Assembly (NCBI GenBank): GCA_001179505.1
Contig: CDMY01000262.1
Coordinates: 1 to 33,561 of the forward strand
Direction: 5' to 3'
Source of the DNA: Vitrella brassicaformis
Taxonomy: Eukaryota > Sar > Vitrellaceae
Length of the DNA: 33,561 bases
Of the stretch, positions 10,130 through 20,469 are shown piece by piece (positions within the stretch are counted from its first letter, which is position 1; the number at the start of each line of letters is the position of its first letter). A program made the position numbers and the translations under genes. A model generated the notes under the pieces. That model saw nothing but the letters and a program-made list of their open reading frames with translations. It made no database searches and was not told the origin of the DNA.

Positions 10130-10610
10130 GTGGGTCGACACACTCCAAGCCGCCAGTCAACTGGCCCAGCTGCACCAGCAGACCAGCACAGCAGACGACA
10201 ACGAGGTGCACCCCTCCCCTCAGCCCAAGAATCCGCCCAGGATCAAGCCGCGAGTGGCCAATGCCCCAGCGTTCGCGCACACAGCGCAGCCACACAGGAG
10301 AGGGAGGGAGGGAGGGAGGTGCTTGCCCGTGGGGCCAAGGAGCAAGTGCCCGCGCAACTGCGCAGCCCCACTGCTGCTGCTGGTTTGTACCCGATGTGCT
10401 ACCACCACAAGAAACTCACAAGAAGGCCCGTGTGTGTTGGTTCGCTCTGGCATGAAGGCAGGCAGGCAGGGCACGCTGCATATGAGCGGCGATGGCTTGT
10501 GCGTGTGGCTGTCCATCGTACATATTTTTGGTACCAAGAGGCTGTGTCCAGCCTGGCAGGCTGGCAGGCAGGCAGGCAGGCAGGCGTGCATGGGTGTGTG
10601 GTGTACACGT
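10130..10610 (+). CDS. Possible exon(s) of an unknown protein
   Basis: After a good acceptor (ttgcttcag) a frame reads WVDTLQAASQLAQLHQQTS and continues protein-like to about 10,280. A different frame then looks better, with YPMCYHHKKLTRRPV and a Trp/Arg-rich stretch. It passes into a GGCA repeat near 10,555. There is no recognised domain, and the frame change again suggests decay. Confidence 0.2.
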
Positions 10611-10739
10611 GAGTGTGGTGTACCGCCGACGAGTAGCACCCCGCCGACCATTCACCACCCACCGCCACCACAAGAAGAGGCCCCCGCGCCCCCATGTAGA
10701 CAGACGGGGGAGGATGGCTGTTTTTTGTTTTTGTTAGTT

Positions 10740-13095
10740 AATTAGTGTATTGTATTGCTTTTTCTTCTCCTTTGTCGTATTCTTTCCGTCCTTCCGTATG
10801 GTGGTGACGCTGCTTTCTCCTTTGCTTTTCGTCCTTCCGTATGGTCGTGACACTCCCTTTTCGTTCGTGTTCGTGGGTGTGGTGTGTCGCTGTCTACTCC
10901 CCGTCTGTCTACTTCTTATGTGCGTCGGCGGTGTTCTCGTTGACCGAAAAAATCGGTTGGTGGTGGTGGTGGTGGTGGTGCTTGTCGGGGGCGGGGGGTC
11001 GGCTGGTGGAGGGTGGATGGATGGATGGATGGTGTCGGCCCGGGGCTGGCCATGGGTGTGGGTGGCGTGACGTCTGTCAGAGTGTCGGTGTAAACACTGG
11101 CACTGTCTGGTAATTTCTGGTTGCGTGACTAACTTATTTGTGAATGAGCTTTCATGCGATTTTCCCGTCTGTCTTTGCCACCCTGACCTGGATGAGGCCC
11201 ATGCCTGCCCGGTGACTGACTGTGATGCAGCCAGCGTGTCGGGGTGTGTGTGTCTGGATGGATGGATGGATGACAAACGAATTCACTCTCATGCGGTGAC
11301 AATCGTGACCCATGCATGGTTCGTGGATGCGTGAGATGCGTGTAGAGGTGTGAGCGTAACGCCATGCCCGTGTGCATCCGTGTCGACTCACTACTGACTG
11401 ACTGACTGACTGCGTACTTATTGTATTTTTGGTCCACTCCCCATGTGCTGTTTGTATGGATGTATAGGGTTACCTGACTGCACCCACACACTGCTCCTCT
11501 CCTGCTCTGGCGGTTTTGCTTAGCGGCACGTTCCACACCACACCCGACCGCCAAGACACACATGCGCACCACGAGTACACAAAGATCGACCCGATGCATT
11601 CGTCGTGACTTACTGCTGACCGACTAACTCCACATTGTTGGTCCACCTTCATCTACAGGCTTCCTTCTGTCATCCAGCGGTTTTCTTAGCGGCCCGCGAC
11701 ACGCCCACCCACCCACTCAGGCACAGCCTTCTCCTGCTGCGCAGGAGCACTGCTCTTCGCACATGTTTGTTTGCACCAGCCAGATGTTTTCATGTGTAGA
11801 GACACACACACACATACTTCCCATACACTTACTTACTTCGGACGGACCTACATGCCATGCACTACACTCATCCCACTCGCTCACCACACACACCACCTAC
11901 CCTACCTGAATGCAGTGTGTTGGTGGTGGACATAAGTAAGTAGCTGGACTGACTGGCTTGTAGGCGTAGCGTGCGGCAGCTGAATAGCGTCATTCCATCG
12001 CTTTTGTCCTGCGCGCCCCGCAGATGACACTGTGCCATCGTCATGCCATGACGATCGCCTGCCTTTGTACTCGGCATCGCTCTCCTTTTCCCATCCCGGC
12101 CGTCGGCGGAAGCCATTTGAGTATTGGCGTGACAACTTGGCTCTCTGTGTGTCTGTGTTCTTGGCCACCTCGTGTGTGTGTGTGTGTGTGTGTGCGGTCC
12201 TTCATTCTTCATAGCTGCCGCTGACAGCGCCCTGTCCGCCCTGTCCGGACTTTCGATCGACACATCGATCACTGGGAGACCGTCAGTCACTTGTTTGCAG
12301 TGATGTGCTGTGCCGCAAGTACCTGCTGAACCCCTCTGTGTACCACCCACTACACACACCATCGACCTCATGTTATGTACGTGACCGATTGACTGACCTG
12401 TGTGTACGGATCGGCTGGACGGTCTCAGGCCGTGCAACCTTGTTTTCCTTTGCCCTCTGCCTGCACTGCACGCATTCACTCGTTTGTTAAGCCCTTCCGT
12501 GTCGGTCGTTTGGATCTGTATGTGCATTCCCAGCTACACTCAATACGGTGGGAGGGGGTGCGTTTAGTGGCCGGGCCTTTGATGACGCCCTCGTCATGTT
12601 GGTTGGAGCTGCCTTCGGCATCGCATCAGGCAGCTCCATCACAAAGCGTTTAATTTGCCCGTGCAGGCAGTGCATATCACATGAGTAGGTGAATGCATGT
12701 AAGCGGCTATGCTCAGCCATTTGAGATGCATTTGTTGCCAGTAGACGCCGCTGCGTCACCAACAGTTTTCATTTTAACCTGTGGCTAGTGTCACTCACCG
12801 GTGTCTCGCTTGCGGTGCGACGGCAAAGTAGATCGCAGATGACTGACTGGTATGTATGGTGTATGGGCGTGCCAACCGGCAGAGAGGATGCGTACGCAGC
12901 TGTGCATTCATTCAGATCACGAAAAGTCGGCACCCTCCAGCAGCTACTCGACTCTATTCACCGTCTCGCTCAGTGCACTGCAGCGTTGTCTGTCTGTCTG
13001 TCTGTCTGTCTGTTCGAACTTTCGAGAACTGAAAAACGGCACCTATACACGAACACACTATACACACACCCACACCCACACCCACGCCGCTGTCC
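10740..13095. other. Long intergenic stretch with simple repeats
   Basis: No gene is supported in about 2.3 kb. The stretch contains GGT repeats (about 10,963–10,985), GGAT repeats (11,015–11,035 and 11,255–11,272), a TGAC tract (11,391–11,411), TG repeats (12,172–12,195) and a CTGT tract (12,988–13,012). Two related sites, GCGGTTTTGCTTAGCGGC (11,510) and a one-base-shorter version (11,677), each lie downstream of a TTGGTCCAC. This suggests an old, rearranged duplication. Confidence 0.5.
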
Positions 13096-14364
13096 TCACA
13101 GCACCACCTCCAGCAGCCCACACGCGCCGCATTTGATGAACAGCGCGTCATAATCCTCATTCAGCTCAAATCGAGCCGTGGCCATGCAGTACTGACTGCA
13201 CAGAGAGAGGGAGAAACGGTGCAGCCACAGAAGACCATGTGTGGGAATCTATCTGATCTCACCTGTGGTCCTTGACGGCCGCGTCGAGACGCTCCCGGAC
13301 TGCATCGCGATCCAGGCCCTCATCCTGACAACACACACAGACAAAGAGCAATCGGTGTGTCCACTGAGTGTGTGTGAGGGGCCCTGCACCCACCTGCACA
13401 CAGAGCCTGAAGGAGCAGCCGCCTCCCTTGCACATGACAGTGCCGTAGCGCACATCCACAGTCTGCCGACCGCACAGCGGACACACGACTGCACACATCC
13501 AGGCATCCACACTCACTACCACAGCACTCATCTGGTGCATGTGGGAGCTTACTGTTGTCTTGTTCTTGCAGCCGCCATTCCTCCTCGAGTGCGGCCGACT
13601 CCTCGTCCAGATCAGCCTCCTCGCGAGCCAAATACTCCTCCCCCTCTGAACAACCAACCAACACACCAACCACCAATACTGTGACGGGCGCTCTCGTGTT
13701 AGGCAGCTTTCGTGCCCCACCCACCCACCCTGTATTTGCATTTCCTCCTTGATCGATTGCTCGATGAACAGCAGCAGGTCGATGTACTCATCATCCGCCA
13801 GCCTAATGGCCACATCGGCATCGTCCTCCCGCATGCTGATGTCCAGCGGCTCGCGGACGGCTCGTCTGGCCTCTCGCACAGACACAGACGGCAGGGAGGG
13901 CGAGGGCGGCAGGGCGGATGACGGCCGCTCCTGTTGGTAGGGCGCCTGGGATGTGGTTGACGCCTCTGCGATGCTGTCGCTGTAGGCATCGAGGCCAGCT
14001 TCAGCGATCTGGTGAGCCACGTCACGGACCTGTGGACACACACAGAGCACCCAGATGCATGATGCGCCCTCTTCCCTCGTCCCTCCTCCCTCCCCGCTGA
14101 CCCAGTTGCCCGTCACCGCATCCGATTGTGTGAGCTCAACTCTGCCAACAAAACAACACAAACTGGTGGCTCTGGACGTATTGTGTGCTGAATGCGTTGA
14201 ATGCGTTGTGCTGCTGACCTTCTGTAGTCGTCGAGCAGCCGCTGCCTGTCTTGCTTGAGCCGCTCCAGGCAGATCCGCCGCAGCTCTTGCTTGGCGCGGG
14301 GCGTCCAGTCCCTCTTGACGCCCTGCCGCACCCCAACACGGGGACCATCGCCAGCAATCGACAT
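13096..14364 (-). CDS. RPAIN: RPA-interacting protein homologue (RPAIN/RIP family)
   Basis: Seven exons on the minus strand (14364–14219, 14141–14117, 14029–13729, 13645–13553, 13488–13394, 13324–13263, 13195–13096) join in phase to 273 residues. The N-terminus has a basic helix (RAKQELRRICLERLKQDRQR) like the RPA_interact_N region. The middle is acidic (DDEYIDLLLFIEQSIKEEM; EEADLDEESAALEEEW) like the central region. The C-terminus has a zinc-ribbon-like set: C191-x2-C194, C208/C213, C244 and C263-x2-C266, with GLLEVVL at the end. This order matches the family that binds replication protein A and carries it into the nucleus. It is divergent from the Dus gene, with starts 195 bp apart. The 25-nt second exon is very small but has good splice sites. 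Confidence 0.85.
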
Positions 14365-14558
14365 GAGTGCGCGGAACAGTCCGCAGAGGGGCAGATCGAG
14401 GCAGATTGGATTCACTGAGGGACAACTGGCATCATGGTGATGCTATGCTCCTTCGTGGGCCTCTCTTTTTGCAGCCAAAGCAGTGCGAGCTGCAGAGATG
14501 CTCTGCAGCTCAGCTCGCAAGTGGGCAAAGCGGATGATTTTGCGCTTCTGATGGGGCC
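14365..14558. promoter_or_regulatory. Shared divergent promoter region of RPAIN-like and DusA genes
   Basis: Only 194 bp separate the two start codons, so both promoters and 5' leaders must lie here. No TATA box is evident. A strong inverted repeat occupies 14487–14511. Confidence 0.55.
14485..14518. repeat. Inverted repeat in the divergent promoter
   Basis: GAGCTGCAGAG (14487–14497) and CTCTGCAGCTC (14501–14511) are perfect 11-bp inverted copies around a 3-bp centre. The outer GCGAGCT (14485–14491) also pairs with AGCTCGC (14512–14518), offering a second register. It could be a factor-binding site or an RNA hairpin in the Dus 5' leader. Confidence 0.75.
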
Positions 14559-15910
14559 ATGCTACTGGCACTCCTACTGATCTATCAACTACAGCTCTGC
14601 ACAAGCTTTATTCGACCGCGCGAGATCCGCCATGTCGGCAGCGGACGCCGAATGCTCGGCAGATTGGCACCCAGGGCGGCCGCAGCAACGGCCGCAGTGG
14701 ATATGCACCGCTTCTCAGTGGCTCCCATGATGGACTACACCGACAAACACTTCCGCTTCCTCATGAGGCTGCTCACACGCAATGCGACGCTGTACACAGA
14801 GATGATGGCCGCCAACGCCCTCCACTACACCAACCGCCAAGCAGCAGCTGACGCCACAGCCGATTCCATGATTCCGCGATCTCTGGCGACCAACGCCGAG
14901 AGCATCGAGTCGCCTTGTGTGCTGCAGCTGGGCGGATCTGACCCTGATGTCCTCGCAGAAGCGTCGCGGACCGCATCGGCATATCATCCTTTCACAGAGC
15001 TCAATCTCAACTGTGGCTGCCCGTCGGAACGAGTCGCTGGCAAAGGGGCTTTCGGTGCGGCACTGATGCGAGAGCCAGCTCTCGTTGCCGAGCTGTGCAA
15101 AGCGATGCGGCAGGGCGGGGGGCGGCCGACCACCGTCAAGTGTCGCATCGGAGTGGATGACCAGGACTCGTTTGAGGAGCTGCAGCGGTTCATCTCTACC
15201 GTGGCTGAGAGGGCAGGTGTGTCCCACTTCATTATCCACAGCCGCAAGGCCATCCTCACCGGCCTCTCGCCAGAGCAGAACCGCAAGATCCCGCCACTGA
15301 TATACGAGTACGTCTATCGGCTGGTGGAGGGCTTCCCGGGTCTCCGGTTCACGCTGAATGGCGGCGTGCTGACTTATGAGGACATCGACATGCACTTTGA
15401 GAGGTGTCCGACACTGACTGGGGTGATGGTGGGGCGGGCGGTGCTGGACAGGCCCTTCTACTGGAGCGAGGTCGACTCGCGCCTCTATGGCAGAGACAAC
15501 CTGGGACTCAATCGACGAGAGGTACACTACACAACACACTATGACCTTGTGGCTTCCCGAAATCTGTCGTGTGTTTGTATGTGTGGTGTGTGTAGGTGTT
15601 GGCTGCGTACGGCAGCTACTGCGATGCAGAGATGGAGCGCACCGACCCGTCACGGCAGAGGTCTCTCCGCAATCTGCTGCTGAAGCACGCTCTCAACCTG
15701 TTTGCTGGCGAGCCCATGAGCAGGAAATATAAGCAGCGACTGGAGGCGTTGCGGCAGCGGGGTGACGTGTCTGTGTCGGCCATCTTGAGGGAGGCGGAGG
15801 AGCAGCTGCACGAGGGGGTGCTCGAGAGGCGGCCTGGGAGTGGGGGGCAGGTTGCCGCTGACTGCAGTGACAGTGTGTTGATAGGGAGAGAGACGGGCCG
15901 ATGTTTGTGA
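14559..15910 (+). CDS. tRNA-dihydrouridine synthase A (DusA family), probably organelle-targeted
   Basis: Two exons (14559–15521, 15596–15910) give 425 residues. The enzyme reduces uridine to dihydrouridine in the tRNA D-loop using FMN and NADPH; DusA acts at positions 20/20a. Family motifs are complete: FSVAPMMDYTDKHFRFLMRL at the start of the TIM barrel, LYTEMM, NLNCGCPSERV with the catalytic Cys at 154, KCRIGVDD, FIIHSRKA, TLNGGV and GVMVGRA for FMN binding. The C-terminal helical region starts near VLAAYGSYCDAEM. About 48 residues precede the core: a hydrophobic segment (MLLALLLIYQLQLCTS) followed by FIRPREIRH and basic/Ala-rich sequence. This fits a signal peptide plus transit peptide with Phe at the cleavage site, as used for complex plastids. 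Plastid targeting is inference; secretory or mitochondrial routing is possible. Confidence 0.9.
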
Positions 15911-17340
15911 GCGGTGTTTCTGCGACATGGTCGTTGATTGCATCGCTGCGCCTTCTCAGTCCCAGACACGCTCTCGTCTTTGGTCTTGTCGATGAGGACA
16001 AGGCAAGAGTGGAGAGCCTGGACGTGGCTCAGGAGGCACAGCGTGTACATCACGTCCACGTGAAAGACGGCGGGTCGATGAATGCTCAAAAGCACCATGA
16101 GCCTTACGGCTGGCTCATCCGCACGTGAGCAATTCAGCTGATTGAGAGCACCTGGAGACGTACGTCCATCAGCATGCACTCACGCACACTGCAACATTCA
16201 CCAACCACAACGAGGCAATCAATCACTGCATCCGCACAGCAACACACAAACCATCATCGCATCCGTCCAGAAAGACAGACGCAACGAAGCACCCTACCCA
16301 CTCGGCAACGCCCAGAAGGCCCCGGCCGCTTGACTGATGGTCTTACAACATCATGTCGGTCGACACCTGCTGCTTGCTGGCCGGCAGGGCGGTGAGGTCC
16401 GAGATTTATCTAGGTAACTAAGAAATCGTCGTCGTCGTCAGGCCGCAAGGATAGCTGAAGTTTGCAAACACCGTAACAATCGCGGGACGGACGCACGGAC
16501 GGACGGGACGGGACGGGACGGACGAGAAAGCCACACAGAGGGATCACTCACTCATCCACTTCAACACCAGCACCAACCAGGAGACTCGATAGCCTCTTAA
16601 AAACGCCACGCCAATCGTCGACAGACAGCATCACGGGCAGACCCCAGCTGAAGGAAGGATCCATCCCACTCACTGCCAAGGACCCACTGCCAAAGAGGGA
16701 AACTTCCGCATGCTGACGCGAACAAGCTGATACATAACGGCCGATATCGATCGCTCGCCGGAAACCGCCGCCCACAGCCCCCTTCCCCTCCCCCCTGCTC
16801 CCCTCCCCCCTGGTTGATATGCACATGTATCTAGGTAGGGCCCTCAGCACAGCAGGGCACGGCAGTAGTCAGGCAACAAACTCTAGGGGCGCAGGACGCC
16901 TCAAGAGTGTCTGTTAGGCACAAAGCAGAAGAGGGGCGGGATAGGGGTAGGCCACAACGGGATGGCCCCCATAGACACAAATATCAGCCAGCCAGCCAGC
17001 CAGCCAGGCCAAGGCAGGCAAGTCCCCCTTTCAGCCAGCCAGCCAGCCATCCGCACCAGCCGCTCGCCCTCCCCTCTGTCTCTCCCGTCCCCCCTCCACA
17101 CACCACACGAGTAAAAAGAGTACTGGCACAATGAATGTGGCATGAATGCACCCGCCCAACAGACCGACTCATCAATCCCCCAGCCCGCCAGCCAGCCAGC
17201 CAGCCAGCCCCGTCTATCCACCGCTCCGCTCCGCTCGATCAGACTTAAACGTCCTCTCTCCATCTTCATTCAGACACCCGACACACCAGCCGTCCGTCAT
17301 CACCACGCAATAAGTAGTACTGCTGCAGTGGGCGTCATTG
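15911..17340. other. Convergent intergenic region with AGCC and GACGG repeats
   Basis: This lies between the 3' ends of the Dus gene and the LRR/CCCH gene. GACGG-type repeats sit at about 16,490–16,525, and AGCC tracts at about 16,984–17,008, 17,034–17,049 and 17,187–17,208. Frames here (Leu-Ala-Gly-Trp repeats) come from these tracts. I see no gene; it probably holds both 3' untranslated regions. Confidence 0.55.
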
Positions 17341-20186
17341 TCATCGGTTGCTCTTGGAGAGCTGCTGTGGGCCGGACGGCAGCGGAGGGAACAGGGGCAG
17401 GTCCATGTCGCTGCCTGCCTGGCCGAATGGCGCCGCATCATAGCCTCCACTCGTCCCGTTTTGGACGCGATAAGCAGTGAAGCCCCCCAGCTGCTGCCCT
17501 GCCCCGCCAAAGGGACCGTCATATGCCCCTCCCCCTCCGCCGCTGGACTGGCGATGCGCGTCAAAGCCAATAGCGCCGTGGCGCCCGGGGCTATACTGAC
17601 TCTCGGCGAATGACGATGGGCCACCATAACCACCACCTGCAGCAGGAGCAGGAGCAGGAGCAGCAGCAGCACTAGCAGCTGGGCCAGGAGCAGCCGATGG
17701 GCCAGACGGGGCTGTTGGTGCGCTGGTGCCGGGACGTGGTGGTGGTGGGTAGGAGGGGCGGGGAGGGGGGAACGCGGGCCGTGGAGGGATGAAGAGGTCA
17801 CCCTCATGCCGACCCGAGCTCCCATTCGCTACGGTCTTGATGTGCTGGGCAGGCGGCTGCTGGTATGGCCCCGGCGCGTGCAGCGGTGCACCTGGAGCGG
17901 CCCCGTACGACGGCTCGGCAGCCTGACCGAATCCGGTGCCAAACTTGGGCGGCGAGTAGGTCGGTGGGACAGCAGCAGCAGACGGACCACTGAGTACAAA
18001 CCCTCCATGAGCAGCGCCGCTGACGTCCTCAGCGCCATACTCGCCCTCAGGGATGCCAACGACGTTGAAGCCCCAGTCGTCCTCCTCCTCCTCATCGGCC
18101 TCGTCACGTGCTGCATGGGCATGGGCCTGCGGCTGTTGCTGCTGAGCGTCGTGAGGATTGTAGCCGTTGGGCGGGCCGGGGCGGGGTGCCGGGGTCGGCC
18201 CATTGCGCTGCATTGGCGACCCGACAGCACGCCACTCGTCTCTGCGGCCTGACGCAGCCGTGGGTACTTGGACGTCGCTCTCGTCGATGAAGCCGTGGGA
18301 TGGTGGCACAGCCCCCAGGTTGGCCGCTTGGATGCGCTCGGCCAAGGTGATCTCCTGACCCCAGGCGTTGCCGCCAGATGGTCTCAGCCCGCTGCCCGAT
18401 GACCACCGTGTTGGCGCCATGGCGGGTCTAGTGGCCGGCGACGGCACACTCGGTGGTCGTGCGGGTGCCGATGGACGCGATGGGGCTGTGGTCTTGGGTA
18501 AAGCGGGGTGGGCAGCGAACGTTCTGGGGGCCGGGGTGGTGGTCTTGGGAGTGGTGCCGCTGGAGGCTGAGGCCGAGGCCGAAGCTGAGGCCGAAGCAGA
18601 TGCGTGTGAGACGTCGCCGTTGAGTCTTGCCGCCCGATTCTGCATGCCCTGCTTGTAGGCCGCTTGTGCCTGCTGGGCGAGCTCGCCCTGCTGCTCGAAC
18701 ACGTAGAGGTGCGCCAGAGGACCTGACCGAGGACACAACACGATGGTGCGGTGCGAGGGATACATCGCGATGGCTCATTCATCATCGTGTGGGTGTTCTG
18801 TGAGATGTCTTACAGTTGTCCTTGGGTCCTGAGTATTTGCACTTGGAGGGGCCGCACGTGCGGCGGTCCTTCTCCATGCACAGCCACACACCCTTGGAGC
18901 GCACGAACTCTAGCACTGCAGCAAGACACACACACACACGACAGAGATACCATGCACTTCGTCTGTGATGTGCACGTGTGGTGGTTACGTTCAGCGGGTC
19001 TGTTGATGCGATTGAACTCGAGCCGCAGCCACAGCGGCACACAGCGGGACTGATTGCTGCACACACACAGAGGGGAGGGAGGGATACATTTCATTCTGTA
19101 TCTGGTGTCGAGCTGCCCGTCCCTCCCTCCCTCACCGGTCGTCCTTTCTGGGGTATGCCGGGTTCCGCGCCAGACTCGACAGCAGAAACGTCGCACCACG
19201 ACCTGAAAACGCATGCGATAGATACATTGTGTGTCCACCGGCTGTACTCCTGGTGTCTTGTCTCGTCTGTCTGTCTGTGTGTACCGTACCTGTGATTTGG
19301 TTGTGTGAGAGGTGCAGCTCCCATATCGGCACGGGGGTCTTCTCCACCAGCTGAGCCAGCTCACGCACACCTGATTGATGGGAGGGATGGGCAGGGCAAC
19401 AACAGAGAGATGGATGGATGGATGGACACAATGAGTGGTGCTCTGGGCGTCAGGTCAGGGCTCACCTTCGTCAGTGATTCGATTTTTGTAGAACTTGAGT
19501 ATCTTGACGTGCAGCTTGTGCTTCAAGGAGAACTCCTGCACACAACGATCCAACACACCATCGCCGTGGCGTTGCATTGTGTATGAGGGCTGTTGGCAGC
19601 TGACCACGAAGAGCTTGACTGATTTGTCCGTCAGATTGTTGTTGGACAGCGTGATGTCTCCAATGTAAGACGCGATGCCTAATTGACATTGACAAACGGC
19701 CGCACACAAGCCTGATGCGCTGCCGTCCTTCATCTCCGTGTGTGTGGCAGTCAGTGTACTTGTGGCTGCGGTGGCGAGAGTGTCGTCAAGCCAGCGGAAA
19801 AACTTCTCAATCATCTGGTCATCTGAGTCAAAGAAGCAACACCAACAGACGCAGGGAAGAGAAGAGCACTATGGCCATATATCGCTCCCTCCCAGTGCGT
19901 GTCGGCCCCCGTCCGTGCGCTAACCCATCTTGGGCGATGTGAATCCCTCACTGCGGTTCTCCATGGGGTCCAGCTGACCACAACGCGCACACACACACAA
20001 GCAGAGGCACATTCACTCACTCAGCCACACGCCACACACACCCACGGCCGTACAGGTGCCTGTGCTGGTGTGTGCGGTGCTGCTCACCATGATTTTGAGT
20101 ATCTTGTCTTTGGTGGAGAGGAAGATGAAGTCGTTCCAGTCCTCAATCGTCAGGTTCTCCATCGCGCCGGAGGCTGTCTGAGCCAT
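17341..20186 (-). CDS. Leucine-rich-repeat protein with CCCH-like zinc-binding motif and disordered tail
   Basis: Ten exons on the minus strand (20186–20088, 19973–19925, 19822–19760, 19678–19605, 19535–19466, 19370–19290, 19202–19136, 19056–18989, 18915–18814, 18722–17341) join in phase to 684 residues. The 81-nt intron at 19759–19679 is in frame, so it could be retained. Residues about 50–190 contain ribonuclease-inhibitor-type LRR units: DITLSNNNLTDKSV, KILKFYKNRITDEG, ELHLSHNQITG and WLRLEFNRI. Next comes C203-x7-C211-x4-C216-x8-C225-x3-H229, a CCCH-like set that may bind zinc or RNA. The last 450 residues are Pro/Gly/Ala/Ser-rich, with an Ala-Ser repeat and an acidic DEEEEDDWGF. Similar LRR-plus-Cys proteins are known in dinoflagellates and relatives. 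Function is unknown; an RNA-related role is a guess. Confidence 0.8.
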
Positions 20187-20469
20187 TCAGCCGATAGAGC
20201 ACACACCTTCACACACTGGCAGCTGCCCCACTCCGCTCTCCAAAAATGCACGCGCACCGCTTCTCTTTCCCTCTCCTCTCCTCAGCAATCTAAGCTCGCA
20301 GACGGTTGGTGCGATCGGGAGAAGAAGAGAGCCAATCCGCAGGAACGAATTGAGCAAGACGCTGGTGAAGCTTCAGACAGTTCTGTTCAATTGAGGAGAA
20401 TTCTCCTGCAACGACGGCAATGAACGAGTGGTCTGCAGATGTGCATAAGCTGAGGAAGCGGCAGCCTGC
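20187..20469. promoter_or_regulatory. Shared divergent promoter region of the LRR/CCCH and LCAT-like genes
   Basis: The start codons of the two divergent genes are about 285 bp apart. A pyrimidine-rich run lies near 20,265–20,285. Two perfect palindromes follow: TGAAGCTTCA (20366–20375) and AGGAGAATTCTCCT (20394–20407). They are candidate factor sites. Confidence 0.5.
20366..20407. repeat. Pair of perfect palindromes upstream of the LCAT-like gene
   Basis: A 10-bp palindrome (20366–20375) and a 14-bp palindrome (20394–20407) are separated by 18 bp. They end 62 bp before the LCAT-like start codon. Confidence 0.7.

Noticed and set aside
9239-10141. 300-residue minus-strand open frame
   Set aside because: Most of it is the translation of microsatellites (His-Thr and Asp-Arg-Gln-Thr runs). 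There is no domain-like core and no splice links.
12487-12762. Minus-strand frame with KRFVMELPDAMPKAAPTNMTR
   Set aside because: No neighbouring exons or known motif support it. Composition alone is not enough.
9120-13015. Regularly repeated short units that could suggest a CRISPR array
   Set aside because: They are uninterrupted microsatellites without spacers, in eukaryotic DNA.
16548-16850. Minus-strand frame with a protein-like end (…SVDDWRGVFKRLSS)
   Set aside because: It is short, has no good splice partners and no family resemblance, and lies in the 3' region of a convergent pair.
16901-17269. Minus-strand frame rich in Leu-Ala-Gly-Trp
   Set aside because: It is produced by AGCC repeats in an intergenic region between convergent genes.
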